A stretch of DNA of 20,339 nucleotides from an uncultured Alphaproteobacteria bacterium (GCA_913042065.1 CAJWKB010000012.1:1-20339); one strand, 5' to 3'; counted from the first letter of the stretch, positions 9,649 through 18,238 are shown. The notes: a model not told the origin generated them from the sequence alone. Program-made: numbers and translations.

Positions 9649-10566
9649 ATGGCGCGTACATCCGACAAGAACAGTGCTAGACGTCGCCGTGTCGCCCATT
9701 TTCTGCTGATCGTTCTCAGCTTTTCCCTGATGTTTCTTGGCAAGGCTGATATCGCTGCTCTGCGTAATGCTCACATCGGGGCTAGTGATTTCATGGCCCC
9801 ACTTTTAGACGTCGTTTCGGCGCCAGTGCGCGGTGTAGACACTATGGTGACAGGAATCCGAACCGTGGCCTCGTTAAGGGCCGAAAATGTCCGCTTACAG
9901 GGTGAGAATGATCTACTCAAACGCTGGCGTCGGCGGGCTGAGATTTTAGAAAGCGAAAACCGTCAATTGCGTAGCGTAACAGGCGCGGTTACTCCCGAGC
10001 GCCGGACGCTGCTGACCGCGCGAGCGGTGACAGCACCGGGAGGCAGTTTCGCCCATACATTGCTGATTTCTGTAGGTTACGATAGTGACATTCGAGCTGG
10101 TAATCCAGTTGTCACTGCAGACGGGCTTGTTGGTCTGGTGGTCGATGTTGGTAAATCTTATGCACGGGTACTTATGATTTCTGACATCAACGCTCGTATT
10201 CCGGTGATACTGGCATCGTCATCTTGGCCCGGCCTCACCATTGGCCAAAACGGTGTTTTCCTGGAACTTGCTTTTCTGCCTGAGGAAGCAAAACCTCAGA
10301 TTGGTGAATTGGTTTTGACTTCGGGACATGGTGGTGTACTGCCGGCAGGGTTGCCCGTCGGCAGGGTCAATCTTGTCAGGGAAAATTTAGTCCGTGTCCA
10401 ACCGGCGGTTGATTTGCGCTCACTGAGTTATGTTTCAGTGCTCACTGGCGGTGTGGAGGGGATTGATACGCATGATCCCTCGCTGGGAGATTATTTCACT
10501 CCGCTGCCAATTGATGATGATAACCGCCTCCTTGAAGGCTTGAACGCTGTAGGTGAACGCCAGTGA
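9649..10566 (+). CDS. mreC: MreC, periplasmic elongasome scaffold
   Basis: MreC spans the inner membrane and links MreB inside to the PBP2-RodA wall synthase outside. It has 305 residues: a basic cytoplasmic N-terminus (RRRR at 11-14), one transmembrane helix (about 16-31), and a coiled coil with heptad-like charged and Leu residues (about 74-109: SLRAENVRLQGENDLLKRW and onward). The periplasmic beta-barrel domain follows, with ILISV-like LLISVGYDSDIRAGNPV, DGLVGLVVDVG, and LVLTSGHGGVLPAGLPVGRV. AGAGAGG lies 8 bases before the ATG. Its TGA overlaps the next start codon. Confidence 0.95.
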   Translation: MARTSDKNSARRRRVAHFLLIVLSFSLMFLGKADIAALRNAHIGASDFMAPLLDVVSAPVRGVDTMVTGIRTVASLRAENVRLQGENDLLKRWRRRAEILESENRQLRSVTGAVTPERRTLLTARAVTAPGGSFAHTLLISVGYDSDIRAGNPVVTADGLVGLVVDVGKSYARVLMISDINARIPVILASSSWPGLTIGQNGVFLELAFLPEEAKPQIGELVLTSGHGGVLPAGLPVGRVNLVRENLVRVQPAVDLRSLSYVSVLTGGVEGIDTHDPSLGDYFTPLPIDDDNRLLEGLNAVGERQ

Positions 10567-11102
10567 TCAAGACAGGGCGCTATTTCGCCAGAGCCGAATT
10601 CGCCATTGACTGGCCTGTACAGTTCTTGGTTGGCGTGGTCGGTGTGTTGCTTGTTTTTTTTGAAGGTAGCCTTGGTCTCTGGTCGCTGTTCTATGGGTCT
10701 ACACCCCTGCTCCTACTAGTGTTTTTATACTGGATGATGTTGCATTATGAAAAATTTGTTCCAGTTCTCCTATTATTTGTGATTGGGCTGATTAGCGATA
10801 TCCTATTTCCCGGCATTTTAGGTGGAAGGGCGGCAGCGTATATTTTGGTTCTTTATTATGTAAGCTTTAGAAGAGTTAAATTATTGCAGAGTGATTTCAT
10901 GCAGATCTGGCTTGACTTTGTGATTGTGGTGACCGGCGTTATGTTGTTGCAGCTGCTGATATTCTCGCTGATCAATTTCGAAGTTCCTGCGATAACGCCG
11001 ATTCTATTCCAGGTCGGTACGACGCTAATTCTGTTTCCGATTGGGTATCTGACCCTGCTTTCCCTAGCCAGCCTTTTCGATAAGGTCAGGGTGTCGTCAT
11101 GA
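10563..11102 (+). CDS. mreD: MreD, integral membrane elongasome protein
   Basis: This 179-residue protein is almost entirely hydrophobic with about five membrane segments, as usual for MreD, which bridges MreC and the wall synthase in the membrane. Sequence conservation in this family is low. The call rests on length, topology, the mid-protein FVIGLISDILFPGILGGRAA stretch typical of MreD (small and polar residues after SDIL), and its place between mreC and PBP2. The start is a GTG whose last bases form the mreC TGA (GTGA overlap), so translation is coupled. The stop overlaps the next ATG in the same 4-base way. Confidence 0.92.
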   Translation: MIKTGRYFARAEFAIDWPVQFLVGVVGVLLVFFEGSLGLWSLFYGSTPLLLLVFLYWMMLHYEKFVPVLLLFVIGLISDILFPGILGGRAAAYILVLYYVSFRRVKLLQSDFMQIWLDFVIVVTGVMLLQLLIFSLINFEVPAITPILFQVGTTLILFPIGYLTLLSLASLFDKVRVSS

Positions 11103-13054
11103 ACAAGAAGGCACGGGAAAGGGAATTCAGGCGCGTCATGACCCGGCGAAGCTTGCTTCTTGGCGGTATGCAATTGAGCATCGCCTCATTTCTCGGTCTT
11201 CGTCTATATCAATTACAGGTGTCGCAGAACAGTCAGTATCGGCGGCTGTCTGATCGCAACCAGTTTGATGTGAAGATCGTCGCGCCGCAGCGTGGCCGTG
11301 TTTTCGACCGCAAGATGCGTCTGCTTGCCGGCAACGCCGAATCCTATCAGCTGCGGATAACGCCCCTCCATGCGAAAAATCTGTCACAGGTTCTGGATGA
11401 TTTGTCGACGATCATTGAATTAAAACCTAGTGAAAGGGAAAAGGTTTTTGTTGCAGCAGCAAAAAATCCGTCCTTTCGCCCGATTGTTGTTCGTGGGGAT
11501 TTGACTCAACGAGAATTGGCGAGATTAGCGATCAGGTCGGCTTATCTGCCTGGTGTTACTTTTGAAAAGCTGCTGCGCCGTATTTATCCGCAGGGTGCGC
11601 TGACCGGGCATGTCACAGGCTATGTATCACCGCTGACAAGCCGCGAACTGGATGTGAACCCAGCTTTACAGCAGCTACCAGACCTTGCAACAGGAAAAAT
11701 CGGCGTTGAAAACGCTATGGAGGGCCAACTGCGTGGTAAGCCAGGCAGTGAGCGTGTTGAGGTTAACGCGCGTGGCCGTCCAATCCGTGTGTTGCGTGAT
11801 TTCGAGCCCTCGTCAGGAAAGGACGTGCGCCTAGCTCTCGATATAGGTGTCCAATTACAGGCAGCTGAAGTGCTGCGCCTTGGCCGGTCCGAAAAGGTTA
11901 ATCTATCTCTGCCTGAAGCTCAAAGTGCGATAGCGACCAACGCAGAGTTGAAATCGCATATTGCAGCGGGTGACAACCTTATTCTACGTGACCCTAAAGG
12001 CAACATCACGCCGGCTGAGTCAGGTGCTGTTGTAGTCATGGATGTGCGGTCTGGAGAAGTCGTCTCACTTGTGTCTGCACCGATGTATGATCCTAATATC
12101 TTTACCGAAAAGCTACTCACGCGTGATTGGCGGCGGTTGAATGATCATCCGCGTACGCCGCTGCTGAATCGGGTGACAACTGGTATGTATGCGCCGGGTT
12201 CAACCTTCAAGATGGTTGTTGCGTTGGCGGCGCTGGAGGCCGGTATAATAAATGAAAGGACTTCCTTTTTCTGCAGGGGCGATATGGAGCTTGGTGACGC
12301 AACCTTTCACTGCTGGCAGAAGCATGGACATGGTTCAGTCAATGTGTCGAGCGCGCTCGAGCAATCTTGTGATGTTTTCTTTTATGAAGTCGCGCTGAAG
12401 ACAGGCATTCAGCGCATCAAGAACATGGCCCTACGGCTCGGACTTGGTTCGGAGACAGGCATCGATATTCCTGGTGAAAAGCCGGGTATTATTCCCAATC
12501 ATGAATGGAAGTTGGCAACTCATGGTATGGTCTGGACACCTGGTGAGACAGTTGTTGCTGGCATTGGCCAGGGATATGTTCTGGCAACGCCAATTCAGCT
12601 TGCACTGATGACGGCACGAATTGCCAATGGCAAGTTTGCAGTTGAGCCTAGCTTATTGGCACGCAGCACAACGCCTAAATTTGCGCTGCTAGATATTCCC
12701 GAACCTGCAATACGGGTTGTGCGTAGAGGTATGAAAATGGTCACGCATGGCGGGCTTGGGACGGCGCGTAAATACAATCTTGGTCTGAATTTTGGAGGCA
12801 TGGCTGGCAAGACTGGTACGGTTCAGGTCAAGCGTATCACCAAGGAACAGCGTGAAGCTGGCATCGTTAAAAATATCGACAGGCCTTGGAAAGAGCGCGA
12901 TCATGCTTTGTTCGTGGCTTATGCGCCGGTGACAGACCCGCGCTATGCGATTTCAGTTGTTGTTGAACATGGAGGAAGCGGTTCGTCGATGGCAGCGCCG
13001 ATTGCCAAGAAAATTCTCGAAAAGATGATGCGGTCGGATCAGGGGCTGGTATGA
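11099..13054 (+). CDS. mrdA: Penicillin-binding protein 2, elongasome transpeptidase
   Basis: This class B PBP crosslinks peptidoglycan for lateral growth with RodA. It has 651 residues: a short cytoplasmic N-terminus, one membrane anchor (about 18-36), and the pedestal with the VAPQRGRVFDRKMRLLAGN motif (61-79) and GHVTGYV. The transpeptidase domain contains all three catalytic motifs: Ser368-Lys371 (PGSTFK), Ser423-Cys424-Asp425 (the SxN-type motif, SCD, as in PBP2s) and Lys571-Thr572-Gly573 (AGKTGT). Between DIGVQLQAAEVL (248-259) and SGAVVVMD (308-315) there are about 45 residues more than I expect from E. coli-type PBP2. ATG 11099 overlaps the mreD stop. The symbol pbpA is also used. Confidence 0.96.
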   Translation: MNKKAREREFRRVMTRRSLLLGGMQLSIASFLGLRLYQLQVSQNSQYRRLSDRNQFDVKIVAPQRGRVFDRKMRLLAGNAESYQLRITPLHAKNLSQVLDDLSTIIELKPSEREKVFVAAAKNPSFRPIVVRGDLTQRELARLAIRSAYLPGVTFEKLLRRIYPQGALTGHVTGYVSPLTSRELDVNPALQQLPDLATGKIGVENAMEGQLRGKPGSERVEVNARGRPIRVLRDFEPSSGKDVRLALDIGVQLQAAEVLRLGRSEKVNLSLPEAQSAIATNAELKSHIAAGDNLILRDPKGNITPAESGAVVVMDVRSGEVVSLVSAPMYDPNIFTEKLLTRDWRRLNDHPRTPLLNRVTTGMYAPGSTFKMVVALAALEAGIINERTSFFCRGDMELGDATFHCWQKHGHGSVNVSSALEQSCDVFFYEVALKTGIQRIKNMALRLGLGSETGIDIPGEKPGIIPNHEWKLATHGMVWTPGETVVAGIGQGYVLATPIQLALMTARIANGKFAVEPSLLARSTTPKFALLDIPEPAIRVVRRGMKMVTHGGLGTARKYNLGLNFGGMAGKTGTVQVKRITKEQREAGIVKNIDRPWKERDHALFVAYAPVTDPRYAISVVVEHGGSGSSMAAPIAKKILEKMMRSDQGLV

Positions 13055-13064
13055 GCGTGGGGTT

Positions 13065-14171
13065 ATGATTATTAGCCAGCCTATCACGCTGTGGCAACGG
13101 TTCCTTCGTTTTCCCTGGCATTTGCTACTGTTGTCGGTGGCGCTTGTCACGGTCGGCTCGTTGGCGCTCTATTCTGCATCTGAGGGGTCATGGGCGCCCT
13201 GGGCTGGGCGTCATGCTGTGCGCGGCGCTTTTGGGGTTGGGATTGTCTTTGTGCTGGCTTTCATTGATCTGCGCCTACTACGGAAATGGTCCTATTTCAT
13301 CTTACTTGCAGCGGTTGGCACGCTGGTGCTGTTGATGCTTGTTGACAGTGGACGGTTTGTCTCGCGCTGGATCACCATAGGTGGTTTTACCTTTCAGCCC
13401 TCAGAGCCAGCAAAAATTGCTGTGATTATAACGCTGGCAAGATATTTCGACGAACAGCCAGCAGAGCGTATGCATTCGCTTCTCATTTATTTGCCGCCAT
13501 TGTTGCTGATTTTGGTTCCGTTCTTGTTGATCCTAAAACAGCCAGACCTTGGGACTGCTCTGGCGCTGCTGCTTGGCTCACTCTCGGTACTTTTCGCCGC
13601 TGGAATGCCGTGGCGCTATATCTTTACTGCGATTGTCCTTGGCCTGGGGTCGATACCGGTTATGTGGGCACATCTTCATGCTTACCAAAAGGAGCGGGTG
13701 ATGACCTTTCTTAATCCCGGTGCTGATGCTCTAGGAGCTGGCTATCAGATTACTCAGTCGAAAATTGCACTAGGGTCGGGCGGGCTGTTTGGCAAAGGGT
13801 TTCTCATGGGTAGCCAGAGCCAATTAAACTATTTGCCGGAAAAACAGACTGATTTTGTCTTTACTATGATCGGCGAGGAGTTTGGCCTTGTGGGTAATCT
13901 GTTTATTCTATCAGTCTATTTGTTGCTGATTGGCAGTATTCTAGCGATCAGCCTGCGGGTTGGCAGTCGCTTTGCTCAACTGACCTGCAGCGGTATTGCA
14001 ATGATGTTGTTCCTTTACGTTTTCGTGAATGTTGCCATGGTCACCGGACTGTTGCCGGTTGTTGGCGCACCTTTGCCGCTTATTTCCTATGGAGGAACGG
14101 CAATGCTAACAGTGTTCGTCGGTCTTGGTGTAGTCGTCAGTGCAGTCATACATGACAGGCCTGCAAATTAA
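13065..14171 (+). CDS. rodA: RodA, SEDS peptidoglycan glycosyltransferase
   Basis: RodA polymerises lipid II into glycan strands in the elongasome and acts with PBP2, encoded 10 bases upstream. The 368-residue protein has about ten membrane helices. SEDS motifs are present in order: GGFTFQPSEPAKIAVIITLA (about 105-124), KQPDLGTALAL near 158-168 with the catalytic Asp in the PDLGT loop, GSGGLFGKGF near 241, PEKQTDFVFTMIGEEFG near 257-273, and PLPLISYGGTAML close to the C-terminus. The ATG at 13065 has GTGGGG a few bases upstream. It is the last gene of the mreBCD-PBP2-rodA operon; a 133-base AT-rich gap follows. The alternative symbol is mrdB. Confidence 0.96.
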   Translation: MIISQPITLWQRFLRFPWHLLLLSVALVTVGSLALYSASEGSWAPWAGRHAVRGAFGVGIVFVLAFIDLRLLRKWSYFILLAAVGTLVLLMLVDSGRFVSRWITIGGFTFQPSEPAKIAVIITLARYFDEQPAERMHSLLIYLPPLLLILVPFLLILKQPDLGTALALLLGSLSVLFAAGMPWRYIFTAIVLGLGSIPVMWAHLHAYQKERVMTFLNPGADALGAGYQITQSKIALGSGGLFGKGFLMGSQSQLNYLPEKQTDFVFTMIGEEFGLVGNLFILSVYLLLIGSILAISLRVGSRFAQLTCSGIAMMLFLYVFVNVAMVTGLLPVVGAPLPLISYGGTAMLTVFVGLGVVVSAVIHDRPAN

Positions 14172-14304
14172 AGCTGAGCTATTTGATTTTAAATTTGAGT
14201 GGTCATATCGAATGTGGTGTTATGGTTTAAAGTCAGAATTCCATAGTCTGGACGTAACGTATCCCATAGCGTTTTTTACATTTTAGAATTTTAGCGGAGC
14301 AGAT
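14172..14304. promoter_or_regulatory. AT-rich gap after rodA
   Basis: The gap contains a weak 5-bp inverted repeat (TATGG 14221-14225, CCATA 14241-14245) and a T run near 14272-14277, neither a convincing terminator. GGAG at 14296-14299 serves the next ATG. An in-frame TAG at 14284-14286 closes any upstream extension of the next gene, and I find no coding remnant of its missing N-terminus here. Confidence 0.3.
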
Positions 14305-15306
14305 ATGTTCTTATTTTTCTCGACTCGAAAATGGTTACTTTGGGCTTGGCTTGGTTCAGCTACGATCCTTGCTTCCTTGTGGGTGCAGGTCAAAATTGAT
14401 GTCATGATCAATGACTGGTTCGGTGATTTCTACGATATGATTCAAAAGGCGCTTGCCGAGCCGAATGCGATCACAATCGGTGAATATTGGTCTAGTCTGG
14501 CGAGTTTCATCTCCTTGGCTGCGATCTATGTTGCCATTGCGGTGGTCGTGAGCTTTTTTACCTCACACTTTTTGTTCCGCTGGCGTACTGCAATGGTGGA
14601 GTGGTACCACAGTGTTTACAGCCGGGCCCGCAAGATCGAAGGCGCGGCGCAACGTGTGCAGGAAGACACTATCAAATTTTCCCGCATCATGGAAAGTCTT
14701 GGCACAAGCTTGATAGAGTCGATCATGATCCTTGTGCAGTTCATCCCCATCCTGTTTGGTCTATCGATAGGGATCCCGATCTTTTTCTTTGGCGATTGGG
14801 AATATGGGCTGATTGCCGGCGCACTCATCTGGAGTGTGGGCGGCACGGTATTTCTTGTGGCGCTCGGATGGATTCTCCGACTGGTTGGAGTTGAGTATGA
14901 TCTACAGAAGAAGGAAGCTGCTTACAGAAAGCTACTGGTGATCGCCGAAGATGACGAGACTGTGCGGCCCAAAACGATCGAGGAATTGTTTAGTGATGTG
15001 CGCTCGATCCATTTTCTATCATATATACGTTATCTGTATTTCAACGTGGGACGCATCGCCTATCTCCAGGCAAACGTGTTGTCGGCCTATGTGTTTCTTG
15101 CGCCAGCCATTGTCGCTGGTGTGGTCACGCTTGGCGTCATGCAACAGATCATCCGTGCATTCGGCCGGGTTGAGGGTTCAATGCAATATTTGCTAAAGGC
15201 ATGGCCGACGATCATCGAGCTGTTAAGTGTCTACAAACGTTTGAGAGAGTTCGAGGCACAGATCAGGTTGGCCGAAGGCGACCTTAAGGTAACAGGGCGG
15301 ACGTAA
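14305..15306 (+). CDS. SbmA/BacA-like inner-membrane transporter, N-terminally short
   Basis: SbmA/BacA proteins are homodimeric, ATPase-free membrane transporters related to ABC exporter membrane domains; they import peptide-like compounds. The 333 residues match the family from its third segment onward: WVQVKIDVMINDWFGDFYDM (26-45), FLFRWRTAM (89-97), EGAAQRVQEDTIKFS (112-126), the EAAYRKLLVIAEDDE block (204-218), ELFSDVRS, RYLYFNVGRIAYLQAN (242-257), and a terminal WPTIIELLSVYKRLREFE (300-317). About five membrane helices are visible. SbmA and BacA are about 400 residues or more, so roughly the first 70 (first helices) are missing; an in-frame stop at 14284 rules out a longer frame. GGAG lies 5 bases upstream of the ATG. 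No nucleotide-binding domain is present. Substrate is unknown. Confidence 0.85.
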   Translation: MFLFFSTRKWLLWAWLGSATILASLWVQVKIDVMINDWFGDFYDMIQKALAEPNAITIGEYWSSLASFISLAAIYVAIAVVVSFFTSHFLFRWRTAMVEWYHSVYSRARKIEGAAQRVQEDTIKFSRIMESLGTSLIESIMILVQFIPILFGLSIGIPIFFFGDWEYGLIAGALIWSVGGTVFLVALGWILRLVGVEYDLQKKEAAYRKLLVIAEDDETVRPKTIEELFSDVRSIHFLSYIRYLYFNVGRIAYLQANVLSAYVFLAPAIVAGVVTLGVMQQIIRAFGRVEGSMQYLLKAWPTIIELLSVYKRLREFEAQIRLAEGDLKVTGRT

Positions 15307-15317
15307 ACGACGCGCGC

Positions 15318-16757
15318 TTACCGCGAAATAATGCCGGTGCTGGAGTGCGGACCAAGCGTGGGGGTGATAACAACGTCACCACCACGAGCCCTGACGACGT
15401 CACTGCCAACCACATCCTCGGCTCTGTAGTCGCCACCCTTTACCAAAAGATCGGGCTGCAGAGCGGTGATTAGCGCTAACGGTGTTTCATCCTCAAAGAT
15501 AGCAACACCAGCGACCATCTCGAGGCTGGCCAGAACGCCGGCGCGTATCTGGGCTGTTTGAATGGGACGAGACGGGCCTTTCAGCCCACGGACAGACGAA
15601 TCGCTGTTCAGCCCAACAATCAACCTGTCACAGCGACGGGCAGCGTCGGCAAGTAGGAACAGGTGTCCCGGGTGGAGCAGGTCGAAACAGCCATTGGTGA
15701 AGCCGATACGCAACCCCTCAACGCGCCATTCCTCACATTGTTTCTGCCAATAAGCGATGCTTGTTGGTGGCAGGGCAGGGGTCGTATAAGCGACCATTTC
15801 GCCTGGACTGACAATTGCTGTACCGGTTTTGCCGACTGCAATACCAGCAGCGAGATTAGCTAGGCTCACTGCATCGGCAAGAGCAAGACCACCAGCTGTA
15901 GCCGCGGCGAGCATTGCGACAACCGTGTCACCCGCTCCCGAGACGTCGAATACATCACGGGCAACTGCTTCTTCATGGGTGATTACGCCCTCGGCATTCG
16001 CCAATATGACTCCACGAGCACTCAAAGTGGTCATTACCGCGCCAATGCGGTAAGATGCTGAGACATCAGAGGCTGCCTTGGCAATGCTCTCCAGATCGTC
16101 AAGCTGTGCGTGAACGGCAAGCTGCAGTTCGGCCAGATTGGGGGTCAGAACGTCGACGTCCGCATACGCTGAGAAATCCGCTAGCTTTGGATCGGCAATC
16201 ACCACTTTGCCAGCCTTTTTTGCGGCCTGCACAGCCCTGGCAATAACCAGCGGCGGAAGGCAGCCCTTGGCATAATCGGACAGGACAATGACATCGGCCA
16301 CTTTGATGCTGTCGACGATAACCTTTGCCAGTCGTAGCAATGTCGCGTCATCTAGAGGTTCTGTCATTTCCTCATCAACACGCAGGATCTGCTTGCCACC
16401 TGCACGGAATCGAGTTTTCACGCTTGTCAGTCGGCTAGGCAGAAGGAAGGGAGCGAATTCAATCCCCGGTGCGCGTTCAATTTCGCGGCGTAGGGTCAGC
16501 GCCGTCTCATCCTGTCCAATTATTCCAATAAGGCGGACCCAGCATCCCAGATATGCCAAATTACAGGCAACATTGGCGGCTCCACCCGGCATCTGCTTAC
16601 TGCTTGTCTGGCTCAGGACGGGAACAGGGGCTTCTGGTGAAATGCGTTCGACACTGCCATCGACGAACTGGTCCAGCATAACATCGCCAACCACCAGAAT
16701 ACGGCGGCTCTGCATAGCTGAAAGTGCGGTGGTGACGAGTTTCACATTCATCTTCAT
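15318..16757 (-). CDS. hldE: Bifunctional heptose kinase/adenylyltransferase HldE
   Basis: HldE phosphorylates D-glycero-beta-D-manno-heptose-7-phosphate at O-1 and later adenylates the heptose-1-phosphate, giving the ADP-heptose for LPS inner core. The 479 residues contain both halves. The ribokinase-type domain (about 15-320) has RILVVGDVMLDQFV (19-32), PGGAANVACNLA, and the catalytic GAGD (274-277). The nucleotidyltransferase domain (about 350-479) has GFTNGCFDLLHPGH with HPGH at 362-365, GLNSDSSVR, GGDYRAEDVVG and the SSTGIISR end. The start may be the ATG at 16757 or, better placed for the AGGG at 16759-16762, the third codon ATG at 16751. It lies 28 bases downstream of glmU on the same strand. 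Also known as rfaE. Confidence 0.96.
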   Translation of the reverse strand: MKMNVKLVTTALSAMQSRRILVVGDVMLDQFVDGSVERISPEAPVPVLSQTSSKQMPGGAANVACNLAYLGCWVRLIGIIGQDETALTLRREIERAPGIEFAPFLLPSRLTSVKTRFRAGGKQILRVDEEMTEPLDDATLLRLAKVIVDSIKVADVIVLSDYAKGCLPPLVIARAVQAAKKAGKVVIADPKLADFSAYADVDVLTPNLAELQLAVHAQLDDLESIAKAASDVSASYRIGAVMTTLSARGVILANAEGVITHEEAVARDVFDVSGAGDTVVAMLAAATAGGLALADAVSLANLAAGIAVGKTGTAIVSPGEMVAYTTPALPPTSIAYWQKQCEEWRVEGLRIGFTNGCFDLLHPGHLFLLADAARRCDRLIVGLNSDSSVRGLKGPSRPIQTAQIRAGVLASLEMVAGVAIFEDETPLALITALQPDLLVKGGDYRAEDVVGSDVVRARGGDVVITPTLGPHSSTGIISR

Positions 16758-16785
16758 GCCCTGTGGACTAATCCAGCGATGATCG

Positions 16786-18135
16786 TTACGATTTTGGTTT
16801 TCTCCCGCCTATCTTGATCGCTTTCTTGCGGTCTCGAAAAGCCGGTGCCGCCTGCTGTCTGGTTTCGACATTGGCGCGGGTGAAGGCGATGTCGTCAGCG
16901 CCAACATCATCACTCATGGTGCTTCCCGCGCCGACGATGGCACCATCGCCAATGGCTATCGGTGCGATTAGAGCGGTGTTTGATCCGATGAAAGCATTCT
17001 TGCCAACAATTGTCCTGTATTTGTTAAACCCATCGTAATTACAGGTTATGGTTCCTGCCCCGATATTTGCAGCCGCACCGATTTCAGCATCACCGAGGTA
17101 TGTCAGATGGTTTGCTTTCGCGCCATCGCCAAGACTTACATTCTTGGTTTCGACAAAATTGCCAATTTTTACTCCATCAGCAGCAGTTGTTCCGGGACGC
17201 AGGCGCGCATATGGGCCAATCACACAACACGCCCCCAGCCGCGCCCCCTCGACATGTGAGAATGCCTTAATGACGCTGCCCTCGCTGATATGGCAGCCAC
17301 TTCCGATCACGACATGGGGTTCAATAATCACATCGCGCTCAATTACGCTATCGGCACTCAAAAACACTGTATCGGGTGCCTGCAGGGTGACGCCGGATGC
17401 CATTGCTGCAACGCGCAGCTGGGCCTGGAGCAGGGCTTCTGCGCGCGCCAGATCGGCACGGCAATTCACCCCTATCAACTCATCCCCATCTGTTACCTCA
17501 CAGGCGATGGAGTACCTGCGACTTCGACCTAAGGAAATGATGTCAGTCAGATAAATCTCGTTCTGTGCATTTCTGGTGTCAACGCTGTCTAGAAGATCGA
17601 ACAGCAGTGGGATGCGTGCCGCCATGATACCGCCATTGACTAACGTAAGTGCCGCTTCCTCAACATTGGTGTCGCGTTCTTCAACAATTTTTTGTACTTC
17701 GCCATTGGCATCATAGATGATACGGCCATAGCCAGTTGGTTGTGGTGTTTCGAAACCCAGGATGGCGATGTCCTTACCTGCGGCAATATGGCTGGTTAGC
17801 AAAGCCAGCGTTTGGCTTGCAACTAGCGGGGTGTCCGCAAACATCACGAGGCCTACACCGTCAAAATCCGCCAGCACGTCACGCGCAGCCAGTACTGCAT
17901 GCCCAGTGCCGAGCGGCGGGTGTTGAATTGCAAATTCCTGTTGTCCGAGCCAGTCCTGCGTGCTGGTTGAATTTCTGGAAAGCACGGTGACGACGCGGTC
18001 GGCACCGCTGGCTTTTGCGGCATCAATGGTCCAGGCCAGCATTGGCCGACCTCCCACATGATGCAGCGGTTTAGGGAGTGCGGATTGCATCCGTGTTCCC
18101 TGCCCGGCTGCTAGTATAATTGCTGCTACTTTCAT
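16786..18135 (-). CDS. glmU: Bifunctional GlmU (GlcN-1-P acetyltransferase / GlcNAc-1-P uridyltransferase)
   Basis: GlmU acetylates glucosamine-1-phosphate and couples the product to UTP, giving UDP-GlcNAc for peptidoglycan and lipid A. From ATG 18135 it has 449 residues. The pyrophosphorylase domain begins MKVAAIILAAGQGTRM, with SALPKPLHHVGGRPML, and has PLGTGHAVLAA and FADTPLV. The left-handed beta-helix domain with hexapeptide repeats covers the last 200 residues, including RLRPGT, KIGNFVETKN, NHLTYLGDAEIG, and GTITCNYDG with NKYRTIVG. The TTG at 18171 would add 12 residues without a ribosome site; the ATG gives the usual N-terminus. Only GAAGG directly against the ATG could act as Shine-Dalgarno, and a promoter-like -10 lies 7 bases upstream, suggesting a leaderless or near-leaderless message. 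Confidence 0.96.
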   Translation of the reverse strand: MKVAAIILAAGQGTRMQSALPKPLHHVGGRPMLAWTIDAAKASGADRVVTVLSRNSTSTQDWLGQQEFAIQHPPLGTGHAVLAARDVLADFDGVGLVMFADTPLVASQTLALLTSHIAAGKDIAILGFETPQPTGYGRIIYDANGEVQKIVEERDTNVEEAALTLVNGGIMAARIPLLFDLLDSVDTRNAQNEIYLTDIISLGRSRRYSIACEVTDGDELIGVNCRADLARAEALLQAQLRVAAMASGVTLQAPDTVFLSADSVIERDVIIEPHVVIGSGCHISEGSVIKAFSHVEGARLGACCVIGPYARLRPGTTAADGVKIGNFVETKNVSLGDGAKANHLTYLGDAEIGAAANIGAGTITCNYDGFNKYRTIVGKNAFIGSNTALIAPIAIGDGAIVGAGSTMSDDVGADDIAFTRANVETRQQAAPAFRDRKKAIKIGGRKPKS

Positions 18136-18141
18136 GCCTTC

Positions 18142-18171
18142 TATATAAGCCAAAATTACTACAAAAACCAA
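18142..18171 (-). promoter_or_regulatory. Candidate sigma-70 promoter for glmU-hldE
   Basis: On the minus strand, TTGGTT (18166-18171) and TATATA (18142-18147) or TTATAT (18143-18148) are spaced by 18 or 17 bases. Transcription would begin at about 18136, essentially at the glmU ATG (18135). The -10 is a good match; the -35 is moderate. Confidence 0.4.
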
Positions 18172-18232
18172 TTATTTGCCTGTTTTTGGGCTATTTCAAA
18201 GGAAATCAGAGGGTCGTTGCATTTGCTTGCGT

Positions 18233-18238
18233 TATAAT
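18233..18238 (+). promoter_or_regulatory. Consensus -10 (TATAAT) upstream of glmS
   Basis: A perfect TATAAT lies in the AT-rich glmU-glmS divergent region, about 215 bases before the glmS ATG. No -35 hexamer is found at 16-18 bases; TTGCAT (18217-18222) is too close. In AT-rich DNA such a hexamer may be chance. If used, the glmS leader would be about 210 bases; it shows no fold I recognise. Confidence 0.2.

Noticed and set aside
16288..16782. 164-codon plus-strand open frame across the hldE 5' half
   Set aside because: Antisense shadow of a well-conserved kinase domain; no ribosome site or recognisable motif.
17048..17554. 168-codon plus-strand open frame inside glmU
   Set aside because: Antisense to the beta-helix and linker of glmU; composition is typical of a shadow frame.
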